64,000 nucleotides of DNA from GCA-2693325 sp036343635 (GTDB lineage: Bacteria > Latescibacterota > UBA2968 > UBA8231), in contig JAYYVF010000020.1 in NCBI GenBank assembly GCA_036343635.1, positions 1-64,000 of the forward strand, given 5' to 3'. The translations under genes were made by a program, and so were the position numbers. Under the pieces are notes generated by a model. The model ran no database searches and had not been told where the DNA came from. It saw only the letters and a program-made list of their open reading frames with translations. This document shows positions 35,269 to 44,695 of this stretch, in pieces; within the stretch, counting starts at the first letter, position 1; every line of letters begins with the position of its first letter.

Positions 35269-37142
35269 TTAGAATACACTACTTCAAACACAACGTAAGA
35301 TCTATCTCGATGCAATAATTTGAGATGCTTCATTCTAAATGATTCATGAAATTCATCTGCAAAATACTGTGGATATGCATGTTTTCTGCTTGGCGGTATA
35401 CGTATCATCCGAACGACATGACTTATACCCAGGTCTTTCATCCGTTTAATTAAAAGCTCTGGGGTAGAATAATCCTCATAACTAATCACTTTCTGGTGCG
35501 GATGGTCCCATAAGTAATCCCGCTTACAATAGAAGCCTTTAACGATACCCTGTAATAGTATTTTCGCATCCACTGGCAAGTTTTGGTTTACGTAACGAAA
35601 CGCTTCGTAATTACCCTCATTTTCCAACAAAAACTGATCTTTGTTCATAGCCGACTGCGCATACTGAAATGCTGGATAAGCCAAAGCAAAAGATTGTGCA
35701 GCACTGCCGATCAAGGAAACTGCAAAAACTAAACGGAACAATGTCGCTAGTAAGCGTGACGAAAGATGTCCCCATTGGTCAGCTACAAACCCAACTAAAA
35801 TGGAAAGAAGAGCAAAGAAAGCTATGTTATATCGAGGGTTCCCATCTACGACTAAAACAGACAGGCAATAATAAAATAAGGCAACGCCAGCAATGAATCT
35901 AATTTTTTTATCCCGCAAAAAGAAACAAATCCCGGGCAAAAGAGCCACGTAATGTATGCCTATAGCTCTCTGCCAACCTAATGTTCCGTCCCAAGACCAT
36001 TTCCAGAGAGAAGAAACCAAAACTTCACCCCATTCAATAAGCCGAGGAACCAATTTGACTGTGCCAAAACCTGAACCGTATTCGCTTACACCTATTAAAA
36101 CATTAATGCTGAACCCACCTCCATAATCAAGTCCACCAAAAAGACCATTTGCTACTGGCCAAATAGGATTACCCGCTTCGGAATAGGCTCGAATATACCA
36201 AGGTAAAACCAGTAAAATGGCTGGTGTTGCATAAGTCATCACGTCTACGGCAATACCTTTGAAAACCCGATGTTTTCGATAAGAAATCCATAGATTAGCC
36301 ACTCCAATACACAGAGCCAGTGGGATAGCCGTATGTTTGCTTCCCATGGCAAATCCGGTAAATATTCCACAGAGCAACAGAGTGCTGCTTTCCTGGTCAT
36401 CCCGCCATTTAATCCATGCCCAAAGGGCCATAAATTGAAAAAAACCAACCCCTATATCTATATAGGCCAACGGCGAAAAAAACATTATAACCGGAGTAAA
36501 AACAAATATTACACTAGCCCAAATTCCAACACGACTTACAAATAAGTTTCTACAAAAACACCATATTGCAAAAACTGTCATGACACTAAAGGTGAAATGC
36601 ATTACCTGCGCCAAAGAGGAATCACGTAACCCTATACAGAGCAGATAAAGAAGTCCTATATTATCCGGATATAAAGCTCCCGTGAGAGTTTGCTCAAAAC
36701 TCAGGTAATGTTTCTGTAAATATATACTGGGCAGAGCTAAGTGGTATGCAAGCGGATCCACGGCACCGTATGCGGGCACTAAACTTCGAATTGCATTGAA
36801 AAATAATCCTATTAACACCAACACTGCAAGCCAAAATAAATAACTCTTTAAATTTAATTTGATTTGCCCTAAACACCCTTGAACTCTCCCGGCAAAACCT
36901 ACTAACTCTTTGTGACCAACCAAACCTCCAATTAGTATCAAAGCATAAAAAACGCTCGCATAGTAAAGATAGAACTGACCCAAAATAAAAAGAATTATTG
37001 AAAGTATACCGAGGCCTAGTCCTAAAGAAAAAACTAGTTCCTCAGCACGGGATACTATACATACACCTGTCCGGCCCAATGCAACTCTTCCTATCCCAGC
37101 GCTACAAACTAGGAGGACAAACATATAAAGAAATTCAACCAA
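35265..37142 (-). CDS. polytopic GT-C (GT39/ArnT-like) glycosyltransferase
   Basis: A 625-residue protein with about 12 membrane helices and a C-terminal soluble part (~510-625). The first large loop has 'GAVDPLAYHLALPSIYL', the D-x-x-x-Y-H pattern of PMT/ArnT-like GT-C enzymes, in which the Asp is catalytic. 'GSKHTAIPLAL' and 'NPIWPVANGLFGG' are further typical elements. Such enzymes transfer a sugar from a polyprenyl phosphate at the periplasmic face. The start is TTG at 37142 with GGGAG about 10 bases upstream, just overlapping the stop of a 52-residue ORF; the ATG at 37124 has no site. It differs from the TMTC-like array in motifs and has no TPRs. Confidence 0.78.
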   Translation of the reverse strand: MVEFLYMFVLLVCSAGIGRVALGRTGVCIVSRAEELVFSLGLGLGILSIILFILGQFYLYYASVFYALILIGGLVGHKELVGFAGRVQGCLGQIKLNLKSYLFWLAVLVLIGLFFNAIRSLVPAYGAVDPLAYHLALPSIYLQKHYLSFEQTLTGALYPDNIGLLYLLCIGLRDSSLAQVMHFTFSVMTVFAIWCFCRNLFVSRVGIWASVIFVFTPVIMFFSPLAYIDIGVGFFQFMALWAWIKWRDDQESSTLLLCGIFTGFAMGSKHTAIPLALCIGVANLWISYRKHRVFKGIAVDVMTYATPAILLVLPWYIRAYSEAGNPIWPVANGLFGGLDYGGGFSINVLIGVSEYGSGFGTVKLVPRLIEWGEVLVSSLWKWSWDGTLGWQRAIGIHYVALLPGICFFLRDKKIRFIAGVALFYYCLSVLVVDGNPRYNIAFFALLSILVGFVADQWGHLSSRLLATLFRLVFAVSLIGSAAQSFALAYPAFQYAQSAMNKDQFLLENEGNYEAFRYVNQNLPVDAKILLQGIVKGFYCKRDYLWDHPHQKVISYEDYSTPELLIKRMKDLGISHVVRMIRIPPSRKHAYPQYFADEFHESFRMKHLKLLHRDRSYVVFEVVYSK

Positions 37143-37293
37143 TGATTAATGCTCCCAATTGACGAAATAACTCTACATACCCTCGACTATAATAAAAATA
37201 ACCCATTATTGAAATTGCCCAGATAACAAGCACGAACTTTAACAAAAAGATAAGCCCATTTTTGTACACACTATCATTTTCCGCTTTAGACAT
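37135..37293 (-). CDS. small single-helix membrane protein (52 aa)
   Basis: This frame fits the gap between its neighbours. Its ATG (37293) lies three bases after the methyltransferase stop, and its TGA overlaps the TTG start of the GT-C gene. The product reads 'MSKAENDSVYKNG', one hydrophobic helix at ~14-35, then 'YYSRGYVELFRQLG' and a short hydrophobic end. I do not recognise a family. The operonic fit on both sides is the main evidence that it is real; the ribosome site is weak. It may be a small partner of the GT-C enzyme. Confidence 0.6.
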   Translation of the reverse strand: MSKAENDSVYKNGLIFLLKFVLVIWAISIMGYFYYSRGYVELFRQLGALIIG

Positions 37294-37296
37294 ATT

Positions 37297-38061
37297 TTAT
37301 TTCAATACCTTTCCAGAAACGATCAAACAATGGCCTTTTACCCAACGTCGACATACAAGATCTTCCAACAATCCGAGACCAAGAAAACACGGGAAAATTA
37401 TCGTTTTATATATCCAAAACATCCAGGAGTCAGAAATAATAACAAGATCTGACTGCGAATTATATTGTTGACGTTGGGAAGCATATGCCAGTTTAGTAAT
37501 CCCCAGAAGAATTTCACTAAGAAAAAAATTCGAATATGCGACTCTTTGGATATCAATTGAATTTTGTTTCATGAGTTCACAGAGTGAATTAGTCGTATAA
37601 CCTTCTCTGTAATTCTTTTGATATTGGTCGTCATCGTCATGAAGAAATGTCTTTAAACGGGTCTTCGTGAAAAGGCTTTCTAATTCAGGAGTAGAAACTA
37701 CAACCGAGGCTGTCGGTTTTGCCACTCTAACAATTTCTTGCAGAGCCAGATTATCATCCGGTACATGTTCGATAACATCAGCAAAAATAATTTTGTCGAA
37801 TTGATTGTCACTAAAAGGGAGTGTGCCTGCTCCTGCGCAAACAAACGAGCCCTGTAATGTAGACTGAGAATATCTCAATGCTTCAGTGCTCATATCAATC
37901 CCAACAATATTGGCCCCCCGAATTTTAGCAAGCCCGCAGAGGTAACCGATCCCGCAGCCAACATCCAAAATCCGCTCTCCGCTTTTTATATTCAGCATTT
38001 GAAAAATATGTCGCTCTTTGAAACGCGTAGTTAATGAGAAACGTAACGGATTAATTTTCAT
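37297..38061 (-). CDS. class I SAM-dependent methyltransferase
   Basis: A 254-residue methyltransferase. The SAM-binding motif I is 'ILDVGCGIGYLCGLA' (~32-46), followed by 'IVGIDMS' with the ribose-binding Asp, 'GTLPFSDNQFDKIIFADVIEHV' (motifs II/III of the methyltransferase 11 fold), and a long C-terminal part with a hydrophobic stretch ('FWIYKTIIFPCFLGLGLL', ~215-235) that could bind the membrane or a lipid-linked acceptor. It probably methylates a sugar or a lipid-linked glycan intermediate. It lies one base after the DUF362 gene's stop and three bases before the 52-residue ORF. Confidence 0.87.
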   Translation of the reverse strand: MKINPLRFSLTTRFKERHIFQMLNIKSGERILDVGCGIGYLCGLAKIRGANIVGIDMSTEALRYSQSTLQGSFVCAGAGTLPFSDNQFDKIIFADVIEHVPDDNLALQEIVRVAKPTASVVVSTPELESLFTKTRLKTFLHDDDDQYQKNYREGYTTNSLCELMKQNSIDIQRVAYSNFFLSEILLGITKLAYASQRQQYNSQSDLVIISDSWMFWIYKTIIFPCFLGLGLLEDLVCRRWVKGHCLIVSGKVLK

Positions 38062-38062
38062 C

Positions 38063-39115
38063 TTAACAACGCTCTAACAATTGAGCGAATTGCTCTCCAT
38101 AACCAGTTTTTTTACAGATGTTTAATGCTCGTTTACGTCCGACCTTTCTGTACCAGTTATGACGAGCATGAAAAGCTGCAATCCAACCCAATGGTTTGAA
38201 AAACCACTCTTGCTGAAGAAATTCTCGCAACACAGGCGTATTTGAAATCCGATCACGCCAACGGTAAATGACATACTCTTGGCCTCGTCCTTTTTCAAAA
38301 GAATTAGGCGCATAAGAATCACCTACAGCAATAAACTTTGAGTGCCCTAATCCATTTTTTTCAGCTTCTTGAATGAATCTTATTTCAGACACATTGAACC
38401 CCATATAATCCCCAACCAAAGAGTCCAATGCTACTAAATCACGAGACGCGATTATACGGTCACAAACCTTTGGAATCCCTACTCTAGGACCGGGCCCTTC
38501 CATAGCTACTGTGGCATCTGCAACTCCTAACTTCAGCTGTTGAGCAAAAAACGAATTAACTTCAGCTATAGCTTCATGAACTACTGGATGGAATTTGAAG
38601 CGACCTCTTGGCAATAACCCCCATTGGTTTTTTAACGCCCCTGTAAAAGGGGTTATGCAATGCGTTTTGATAACAGGCATAGTAATAAGGGCTTCCACGT
38701 CCAAAAGCACTTTCGGCATGGCCAAGGCCCCAAAAATCGGCCCTACATTAATTGTTTGAGCCGGGGCCATGGATAGATTGATAAATTTCGCATCAAATCG
38801 ATCACCGATCTCCGTAAACCCCCAACTTTCTACTGCATCATCAACCTGACGGCTTGTAGCCACTTCACAATCACCATAACTGATTTTAGCATTCGGAAAT
38901 TTTGCTCTAATTTCGCGCAAAACCCCTTCAAAAACCCACGGAGAGGTACATTGGCCAGGCATCACTTCACGACTCAATAAATTCACCTTTAAAAAGATCG
39001 AATTGGGTATTAAATCTGAATCCCATTCGACCAAATTCATCGCACGTGACACTGCCTCAAACACAGATTCCATATACTGTTCAACGTGCACAAAAGCAAC
39101 TTTGCTACTTGCCAC
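38063..39115 (-). CDS. DUF362-domain protein
   Basis: A 350-residue protein of the DUF362 family: 'KVAFVHVEQ' at the N-terminus, 'IFLKVNLLSREVMPG', 'ISYGDCEV', and 'MPVIKTHCITPFTGALKNQWG', the family's most conserved block (K-T-H...G-x-x-K-N). It lacks the CxxCxxC ferredoxin motifs that some DUF362 members carry. The biochemical function of the family is not established. The frame extends to a TTG at 39145, but the GTG at 39115 follows GAGAGG by 10 bases, overlaps the stop of the upstream 63-residue ORF, and gives a normal DUF362 N-terminus. Its presence beside the toroid-like protein and methyltransferase recurs in some glycan clusters as far as I recall. Confidence 0.8.
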   Translation of the reverse strand: MASSKVAFVHVEQYMESVFEAVSRAMNLVEWDSDLIPNSIFLKVNLLSREVMPGQCTSPWVFEGVLREIRAKFPNAKISYGDCEVATSRQVDDAVESWGFTEIGDRFDAKFINLSMAPAQTINVGPIFGALAMPKVLLDVEALITMPVIKTHCITPFTGALKNQWGLLPRGRFKFHPVVHEAIAEVNSFFAQQLKLGVADATVAMEGPGPRVGIPKVCDRIIASRDLVALDSLVGDYMGFNVSEIRFIQEAEKNGLGHSKFIAVGDSYAPNSFEKGRGQEYVIYRWRDRISNTPVLREFLQQEWFFKPLGWIAAFHARHNWYRKVGRKRALNICKKTGYGEQFAQLLERC

Positions 39116-39296
39116 TAGCTTTTTTCCTCTCTGTTTGATAATCAAATTCTACATCACTGAACCCTTTGCGTTTTGTTGAACGAGTCTGAAACTTCCCACT
39201 ACTACGAGCTCGTTGAAATAATTCGCCCGTAACGTGAAAAAGATCCATATCTATAACATGTTCCTTTAGCACTTTAAAACCGACGCTCTTTTTCAT
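39105..39296 (-). CDS. small protein of unknown function (63 aa)
   Basis: The ATG overlaps the stop of the upstream gene as ATGA, and the TAG overlaps the GTG start of the DUF362 gene, so this frame links the two in the usual style of this operon. The product begins 'MKKSVGFKVLKEHVIDMDLF' and ends in a strongly basic tail rich in Lys and Arg; it has no signal peptide or membrane helix. I do not recognise it. Without it a 150-177-base gap would be left inside an otherwise gapless operon. Confidence 0.6.
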   Translation of the reverse strand: MKKSVGFKVLKEHVIDMDLFHVTGELFQRARSSGKFQTRSTKRKGFSDVEFDYQTERKKASGK

Positions 39297-40771
39297 GAAA
39301 TATTCGAATCCATAACATCAAAAGAATCAGATTCTCCTGAATATTCCCACTTAACAAAACGCTCAAACCTAACACTATCCGATCCATTCCAATCTATATC
39401 TTCGCACTGTTTTAATTCATTTAAGGAAAAATATTTTGAGGAAGCAACGTGACGCAACGAAAACTTATCCGCACGATAAAGCTTCTTTACATCGGCCGTC
39501 AAATCCAGTTGATCGGTAACACGAAAACCGTCATCCAAGATGTCTATTTGTCTGGCCAAACGACCTGGGCCACAACGCTCTACAAAGATTAAGCGTTTTT
39601 TTAAAAAAGGGATTAAGCGCGATCCAATTAATTTCGCAAGCACCCGTAAAACCATGTGTTTAAGCGGAGTTGCCACATGAGATTTAACCACGGTAAAATC
39701 CGTTTCTATACGATAGGACCCGGGCACAGATCCCCGGAGAGAATCACTTCGTTGCCAACAGGTGGCTGACACCAAAGAGCGTCTATCAATAATGCGGTAA
39801 CCAAAATCAGAAAAAACTTCACCGCCTTTATTAAATAAACGGAGACATCCCCCTTTACCTAGTCCACAAAGTAAGTGAGATCCTTTACGATTAATACTTA
39901 GCAAACCAGCATCTTCAAAATATTGTTCATGTTCCGCGTCACAGGGTAAAATAAAATCTTGAGAGACTTCCGAAGGAGCGTACTTAACCGCTCGCAATAG
40001 TGAATGGAGCATGTTATGACATAGATAGCGATCATCAAACGATCGATAATATGCCCGAACACCTCTGGGTCCCAAACGCAGACGCTCTAAAATTGCCGCA
40101 GCTTTGGTCGAATTTTTAGCCATTAAACATAAAGGACTCAATAAAAAATACTCAGTGTTTCGGGATCCGTAAATTCCACCAACGCTACCATCTTGATGAA
40201 TAAAATAACTTGAAAAATCAACTATTCGGTCGGCAACAGAATCGACATCTTGGTCACCACTTAGGCGACGATACTCTAAAAGAAAGTCCAACGTAGTACT
40301 TAAATATCCTATATCGGCTCCCCCATATTCAGCGAAATAACCATCCGGACTTTGCCGTTTAGCTATACGTTCAAATTTTGCCCGCGCAGCTTTGCAAGCC
40401 CAGCCTTCGCCCGTGAGTAAATACAAATTAAAGAGGCCCGGGATACTGGCGGCTTCCTGGTTAAGAGCTTCGTCTTCGTGATGATCAGCTAAATAACGTC
40501 CGGCCTTGAGACAGGCATCCTGAATCTCTGAATCTTCAATACCTAGAAGCCGGCACGTCTCGGTTGCGGAAAAGAGAGAAAAAGACGTAGGAATATAACC
40601 ATGTTCCCAAGGATAATACTCATCAAATGATCCATTTGTATGTTGAATCTGCATCCAAAAACGAAGACCGGCCTTAGCCCAATCACGAATTCGTTCATTA
40701 TTTTGATATGGACTTTGGGGTAAGCGTGTAACATACAGCAAAGCAAGTGACAACACACTCTGCTGCAGCAC
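39293..40771 (-). CDS. alpha/alpha-toroid-like protein of a glycan cluster (start uncertain)
   Basis: From the first standard start (GTG 40771) the product is 492 residues. The N-terminal ~270 residues are paired helices with Gly-Ser-Phe and Trp-rich turns ('WMQIQHTNGSFDEYYPWEHG', 'KRQSPDGYFAEYGGADIGYL', 'FIHQDGSVGGIYGSRN') typical of alpha/alpha-barrel proteins such as terpene-cyclase- or heparinase-like folds. The C-terminal part is mostly beta ('RRSLVSATCWQRSDSLRGSV'), as in polysaccharide lyases. Function is not established. The frame continues upstream to 40942 with convincing coding sequence ('QDRDPDSPTYGSFDRNHWHF', 'KIRDFSSAVLQQ') but no ATG, GTG or TTG, so translation probably begins at a rare codon or a sequence error hides the start. 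Confidence 0.7.
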   Translation of the reverse strand: MLQQSVLSLALLYVTRLPQSPYQNNERIRDWAKAGLRFWMQIQHTNGSFDEYYPWEHGYIPTSFSLFSATETCRLLGIEDSEIQDACLKAGRYLADHHEDEALNQEAASIPGLFNLYLLTGEGWACKAARAKFERIAKRQSPDGYFAEYGGADIGYLSTTLDFLLEYRRLSGDQDVDSVADRIVDFSSYFIHQDGSVGGIYGSRNTEYFLLSPLCLMAKNSTKAAAILERLRLGPRGVRAYYRSFDDRYLCHNMLHSLLRAVKYAPSEVSQDFILPCDAEHEQYFEDAGLLSINRKGSHLLCGLGKGGCLRLFNKGGEVFSDFGYRIIDRRSLVSATCWQRSDSLRGSVPGSYRIETDFTVVKSHVATPLKHMVLRVLAKLIGSRLIPFLKKRLIFVERCGPGRLARQIDILDDGFRVTDQLDLTADVKKLYRADKFSLRHVASSKYFSLNELKQCEDIDWNGSDSVRFERFVKWEYSGESDSFDVMDSNIS

Positions 40772-40860
40772 CGCCGATGAGAAATCGCGAATCTTAAAAT
40801 GCCAGTGATTTCGATCAAAACTTCCATATGTCGGTGAATCAGGATCACGGTCCTGCTGGC

Positions 40861-41835
40861 TTAATATTCGCGGAACGAATTCGAGGGCAAGTTCTGCCTC
40901 TCGTTGCCATTTTCTGGTAGCGATGAGATAAGCCTCTCTAATTTACGCTGATATTTAACAAACAGATCGGCGATTAACCCTAAAACTCCAACAAAAAATC
41001 CGCCTATAACAATAACTAAATCCATTTCTTGCATACTACCGGTCCGCCAAAGGTTTACAATTGCAGCAACAACGCCCAAACCAAACATACCCAAACTAAT
41101 TGGAAGAAAAACTTTCAATGGTTCAAAATAGGTTACCATCCGCGCAACCTGAGTGATGTAACGATATGTATCTTTTATCGGATGAAATTTGGATTTTCCA
41201 GCACGTTTAGCGTAACGTATTGGGACATATTCAACGCTATGTCCGTTACACAAAAAGGCCAATGTGATCGTTGTTACACAGGAAAAACCTTTCGGCAGGA
41301 GATCAATATAAAGTAACCCTATATCACGACGAAATACACGCATACCGGAGTTGAGATCTGGAATGACCGACGAAGTCAAAAAACAGGCTAATTTTCTGAT
41401 AGCAAATTTTGCTGGAACCCTCAACAGTTTCATTGTGCCACGTTCACTATCCCGGGCACCGACAACCTGGTCTACCTCGCGGGCACAAAGATGATTTAAC
41501 AGTTCAGCCATCCGGCCATTGGGATATGTCAAATCAACGTCTGACCACATAACATATTGACCTTTTGCCGCTAGAGTCCCTGTCTTTCGAGCAGCACCGG
41601 ATCCTTGATTAGATTTATGCTGAAACAAAGAAACCCGCGGGTGATCAAAAGCTCTTACCAACCGTGCCGTATCATCAGTAGATCCATCGTCTACGACAAT
41701 GACTTCATAATTGACCTTTGCATTATCGAGACCGTCGCAAACAATACTTAACTCCTCTTCAATGCATGCCTCTTCGTTGAAGGCCGCAAGTACAACGGAA
41801 AGTATAATTTCATCGTCTACTTTATGATCGCCCAT
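40861..41835 (-). CDS. GT2 glycosyltransferase, polyprenyl-phosphate-sugar synthase-like, with C-terminal membrane helices
   Basis: A 324-residue enzyme. The GT-A domain starts 'LSVVLAAFNEEACIEEEL' and has 'EVIVVDDGSTDDT' and the DxD-type 'WSDVDLTYPN'. 'LNSGMRVFRR' and 'GFSCVTTITLAFLCNGHSV' with 'KRAGKSKFHP' are hallmarks of dolichol-phosphate-mannose-synthase relatives. Two C-terminal helices (~225-245 and ~260-285) anchor it. It should make a polyprenyl-phosphate sugar, the donor used by GT-C enzymes. The frame is open to 41937, but the ATG at 41835 follows AAGGGGAA with good spacing and overlaps the upstream stop by 14 bases. It is clearly paralogous to 49797-50687. Confidence 0.87.
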   Translation of the reverse strand: MGDHKVDDEIILSVVLAAFNEEACIEEELSIVCDGLDNAKVNYEVIVVDDGSTDDTARLVRAFDHPRVSLFQHKSNQGSGAARKTGTLAAKGQYVMWSDVDLTYPNGRMAELLNHLCAREVDQVVGARDSERGTMKLLRVPAKFAIRKLACFLTSSVIPDLNSGMRVFRRDIGLLYIDLLPKGFSCVTTITLAFLCNGHSVEYVPIRYAKRAGKSKFHPIKDTYRYITQVARMVTYFEPLKVFLPISLGMFGLGVVAAIVNLWRTGSMQEMDLVIVIGGFFVGVLGLIADLFVKYQRKLERLISSLPENGNERQNLPSNSFREY

Positions 41836-42796
41836 GTATTTCCCCTTGTATTTCATTCCGAAAATCTGTAAACGACATAGGTTGCCTCCAAAAGCAAATA
41901 AACCCAATTGATCCAGGAACAACAAAGCAGAAAACAAAAAATAGACTCGAGAAGATCAACGTCACTTCAAGACTATTCTCAATTTGAAGTTGATTCATTA
42001 CTAATAGTAACATGGCCTCCCGCGTTCCCAAGCCTGCTATCGAGATAGGCAGATAAGATGCTATACCGACCAAAATAATCGCTGCAACAACCTGGCCTGC
42101 CAAAAGAGGCATAGAAATCGACTTAGCAAGCAAAATTGTAAGTAGAAAATATAGCCCGTATGCTAAAAAAGTCAGTATCACACAATTTGGTCCAGCCACA
42201 CTTAACATCCCCTTAGCTTCAGCCAAACCTATCTTCAAATGATTCAATACTAAAAACCAATTGTTTCCTGAATCACTAAATACTTTCATAAACACTATTA
42301 TAATAATGAAAAGAGCAAATATCAGGCCAATCACAAACAAAAAACTAGTGGAAGAGATAAGAGAAATGACTGTATTTGGAAACTCCAAATAGAAAATCGC
42401 CCATAAAGTTGCTAATCCCATGAAACCTATATCCAGGGCCCGATCTACCACAGCACTGGACAGTGAGCGTGGCCAATCAAAGCCTGTCCGTTCACGCACA
42501 TAGAATGCCTTGGCCAAATCACCTAAACGACCCGGAGTAACTATTCCGCAAAAAACACCTATCGCATACGCAATCCAAGTCGTCTGAGGAGAAAGATAGA
42601 CACCCTGAACATTCAACAGTAACCTCCAACGCAATGCCCTTAAAGTTAACATCAGTCCGCTTAAAAGCGGCAAGGGAAATATATAAATCCAGGTAATTCT
42701 TTCCCATTTACTGTAAATCGAATGAAAATCGGCCTGCCAAACTAAGTACAAAAAAAAGATAATTCCTATCAATCTTAATGGAGTTGCCACTACCAT
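41822..42796 (-). CDS. flippase-like integral membrane protein (LPG synthase TM / UPF0104 family)
   Basis: A polytopic protein of about 324 residues with roughly eight hydrophobic helices. 'RALRWRLLLNVQGV' followed by 'GVFCGIVTPGRLGDLAKAFYV' and 'VVDRALDIGFMGL' are the conserved loops of the lysylphosphatidylglycerol-synthase-TM/flippase-like family. 'SYLPISIAGLGTREAMLLL' is the characteristic late motif. In glycan clusters such proteins are suspected to move or bind polyprenyl-linked intermediates; activity is not proven. The ATG at 42796 lies one base after the asnB stop and has a purine-rich stretch before it; the ATG at 42814 is an alternative six codons upstream. Confidence 0.8.
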   Translation of the reverse strand: MVVATPLRLIGIIFFLYLVWQADFHSIYSKWERITWIYIFPLPLLSGLMLTLRALRWRLLLNVQGVYLSPQTTWIAYAIGVFCGIVTPGRLGDLAKAFYVRERTGFDWPRSLSSAVVDRALDIGFMGLATLWAIFYLEFPNTVISLISSTSFLFVIGLIFALFIIIIVFMKVFSDSGNNWFLVLNHLKIGLAEAKGMLSVAGPNCVILTFLAYGLYFLLTILLAKSISMPLLAGQVVAAIILVGIASYLPISIAGLGTREAMLLLVMNQLQIENSLEVTLIFSSLFFVFCFVVPGSIGFICFWRQPMSFTDFRNEIQGEIHGRS

Positions 42797-42797
42797 T

Positions 42798-44692
42798 CTA
42801 CAAACTCTTCTCATTCTTTAGAAACCATGATTCCAGCATTAACAGAGCCCATAACTGTTGACTATAATCACGTCGCATCATTACATGATCATCAATCATG
42901 TTGCGTAGACCTCCATAGCAAAATAAATCTCTTTTGCGAGCTACACTAGAAAGTAGCACCTCCTCAAGCCATGGCCGTAGAGGACCACGCAACCATTCAC
43001 CTAAGGGGATCGAGAATCCCTTCTTAGGACGATTCACAATTTCTTCAGGAAGATACCGTCTTGCCACGTTTTTCAGCAACCGCTTCCTATCAAATAACGT
43101 GAATTTTTCATGTCTAGGAACTTTCGCCATAAATTCAACTAAAGTATGATCCAAAAATGGAGAACGTACTTCCAAAGAATGAGCCATACTCATTCTATCA
43201 ACTTTGGTTAAAATATCATCTGTCAAATACGTCTGGCGATCAATTGCAAGAAGCATTTGATCGCCAGCATCTTGTGCAGATTGCCAGTATATATCGTAGC
43301 TTGAATCACTGCTACCGCGTTGCAGCATCTCCGAAAAAAAATTCGTATAAAAGGCATCTTTCTCTTTTTGGGTAAAAAAAAACCCCAACTCGTCCGAGGA
43401 TTTTCGCGTACAGCCGAGGCGTATTCAAAAAAACGCCTACCTGCTTTTCTCCAATTGGTCCCATAATAACCTTCGGGTTCCCGAAAGCGCTGTAACAACC
43501 ATTCGGCTACTCCTGGACCAGCCCATCGAGGAATTCGATTGTAAAAATCAGTCAAAAGACGACCACTGTAACGTCGGTAACCACCAAAAATTTCATCTCC
43601 CCCATCTCCACTCAAGGCAACAGTAACGTTGTTCTGAGTTACTTCCGCTAAATGATAGGTGGGAATAGCAGAAGAATCAGCAAAAGGCTCTCCAAAAAAA
43701 TGGAGTAACTTAGGAATAAGACCTTCAACATCATAATCGACTACTTGCTCTTCGTGCTTCGTTTCAAATATCCTAGCAATTGTAGCAGCATGACTCAATT
43801 CATTAAATTTGGATTCCTTAAAGCCTACTGAAAACGTTCGTAGTTCCTCATGCCCAAGGCTTCTCATGACTGCTACAATGAGACTCGAATCCAACCCCCC
43901 ACTAAGAAAAGCACCAATGGGCACATCCGCCTCAAGACGTTTGTTTACAGCAGATCTTAGCAATACATCCAACTCTTCAGTAGCATCTTCAGTGCTGTAA
44001 GATTCATTTGCGCTTCTTAACTGAACATTCCAAAATGAACCCGTACGGAATAATGATTTTTCGTCTATTACGATCCAGGTAGCGGGTGGCATCTTTGTTA
44101 CATTGGCATATATGGACAGAGGATGCGGCACGAATAGGTAACTTAAATACTCGTCTATGGCCTTGTAATTGATGGATCTATCAATAGACGTGTCACAAAG
44201 CAAAGAGGTCAATTCAGAAGAAAAACTGAATCCATGAGAAGTTTGCGCGTAAAAAAGAGGTTTTTTCCCCAACCGATCCCTTGCCAAAATAAGTTCCTCT
44301 TGACGCGCATCCCAAATAGCTATAGCAAACATTCCTTCCAAAAAAGAAAAACACCCCAGCCCCTCGTCTTCGTAAAGATGAGCAATCACCTCAGTATCAG
44401 ATCGCGTAGTTAATTGATGTCCCCGAGCAATTAATTTTCGTCTTAAGGCTTGGTGATTATAAATTTCTCCATTGAACACAACCTGTACGGAACCATCCTC
44501 ATTTCCCATAGGTTGTCGTCCACCTTCAAGGTCTAACACCCGAAGCCGACTCATTCCAAGACCCAAAGCACCTTGAAAGAGAAACCCTTCTTCATCAGGT
44601 CCACGATGCCGCAGAGCAGCACACATAGATCGAACTAGTGAGGAATCCGTCGGGGCTCCATCGGTACGTAATTGCCCTACTATACCGCACAT
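42798..44692 (-). CDS. asnB: asparagine synthase-type amidotransferase, reading frame broken at a T9 run
   Basis: Two overlapping frames together make one full AsnB. The upstream frame (44692 down to the break) has Cys2 in 'MCGIVGQL', 'RGPDEEG', 'FNGEIYNH', the PP-loop 'LSGGLDSS' and 'SGDGGDEIFGGYRRY'. The downstream frame (to 42798) resumes with 'TQKEKDAFYTNFFSEMLQRG' and has 'MAHSLEVRSPFLDHTLVEF' and 'RPKKGFSIPLGEWL'. They join at nine T residues on the coding strand (43374-43382): one extra T, or two fewer, restores the frame. As written, the upstream frame runs on with unrelated sequence to a stop at 43223. This may be an assembly error, a phase-variable tract, transcript slippage or a real lesion. 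The flanking genes are intact. Confidence 0.85.
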
Positions 44693-44695
44693 AGT

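Noticed and set aside
40543..40848. 101-residue minus-strand frame overlapping the toroid-like gene start
   Set aside because: It runs in a different frame from the region reading 'DPDSPTYGSFDRNHWHF', is rich in Cys, His and Ile as shadow frames often are, and does not fit the operon spacing.
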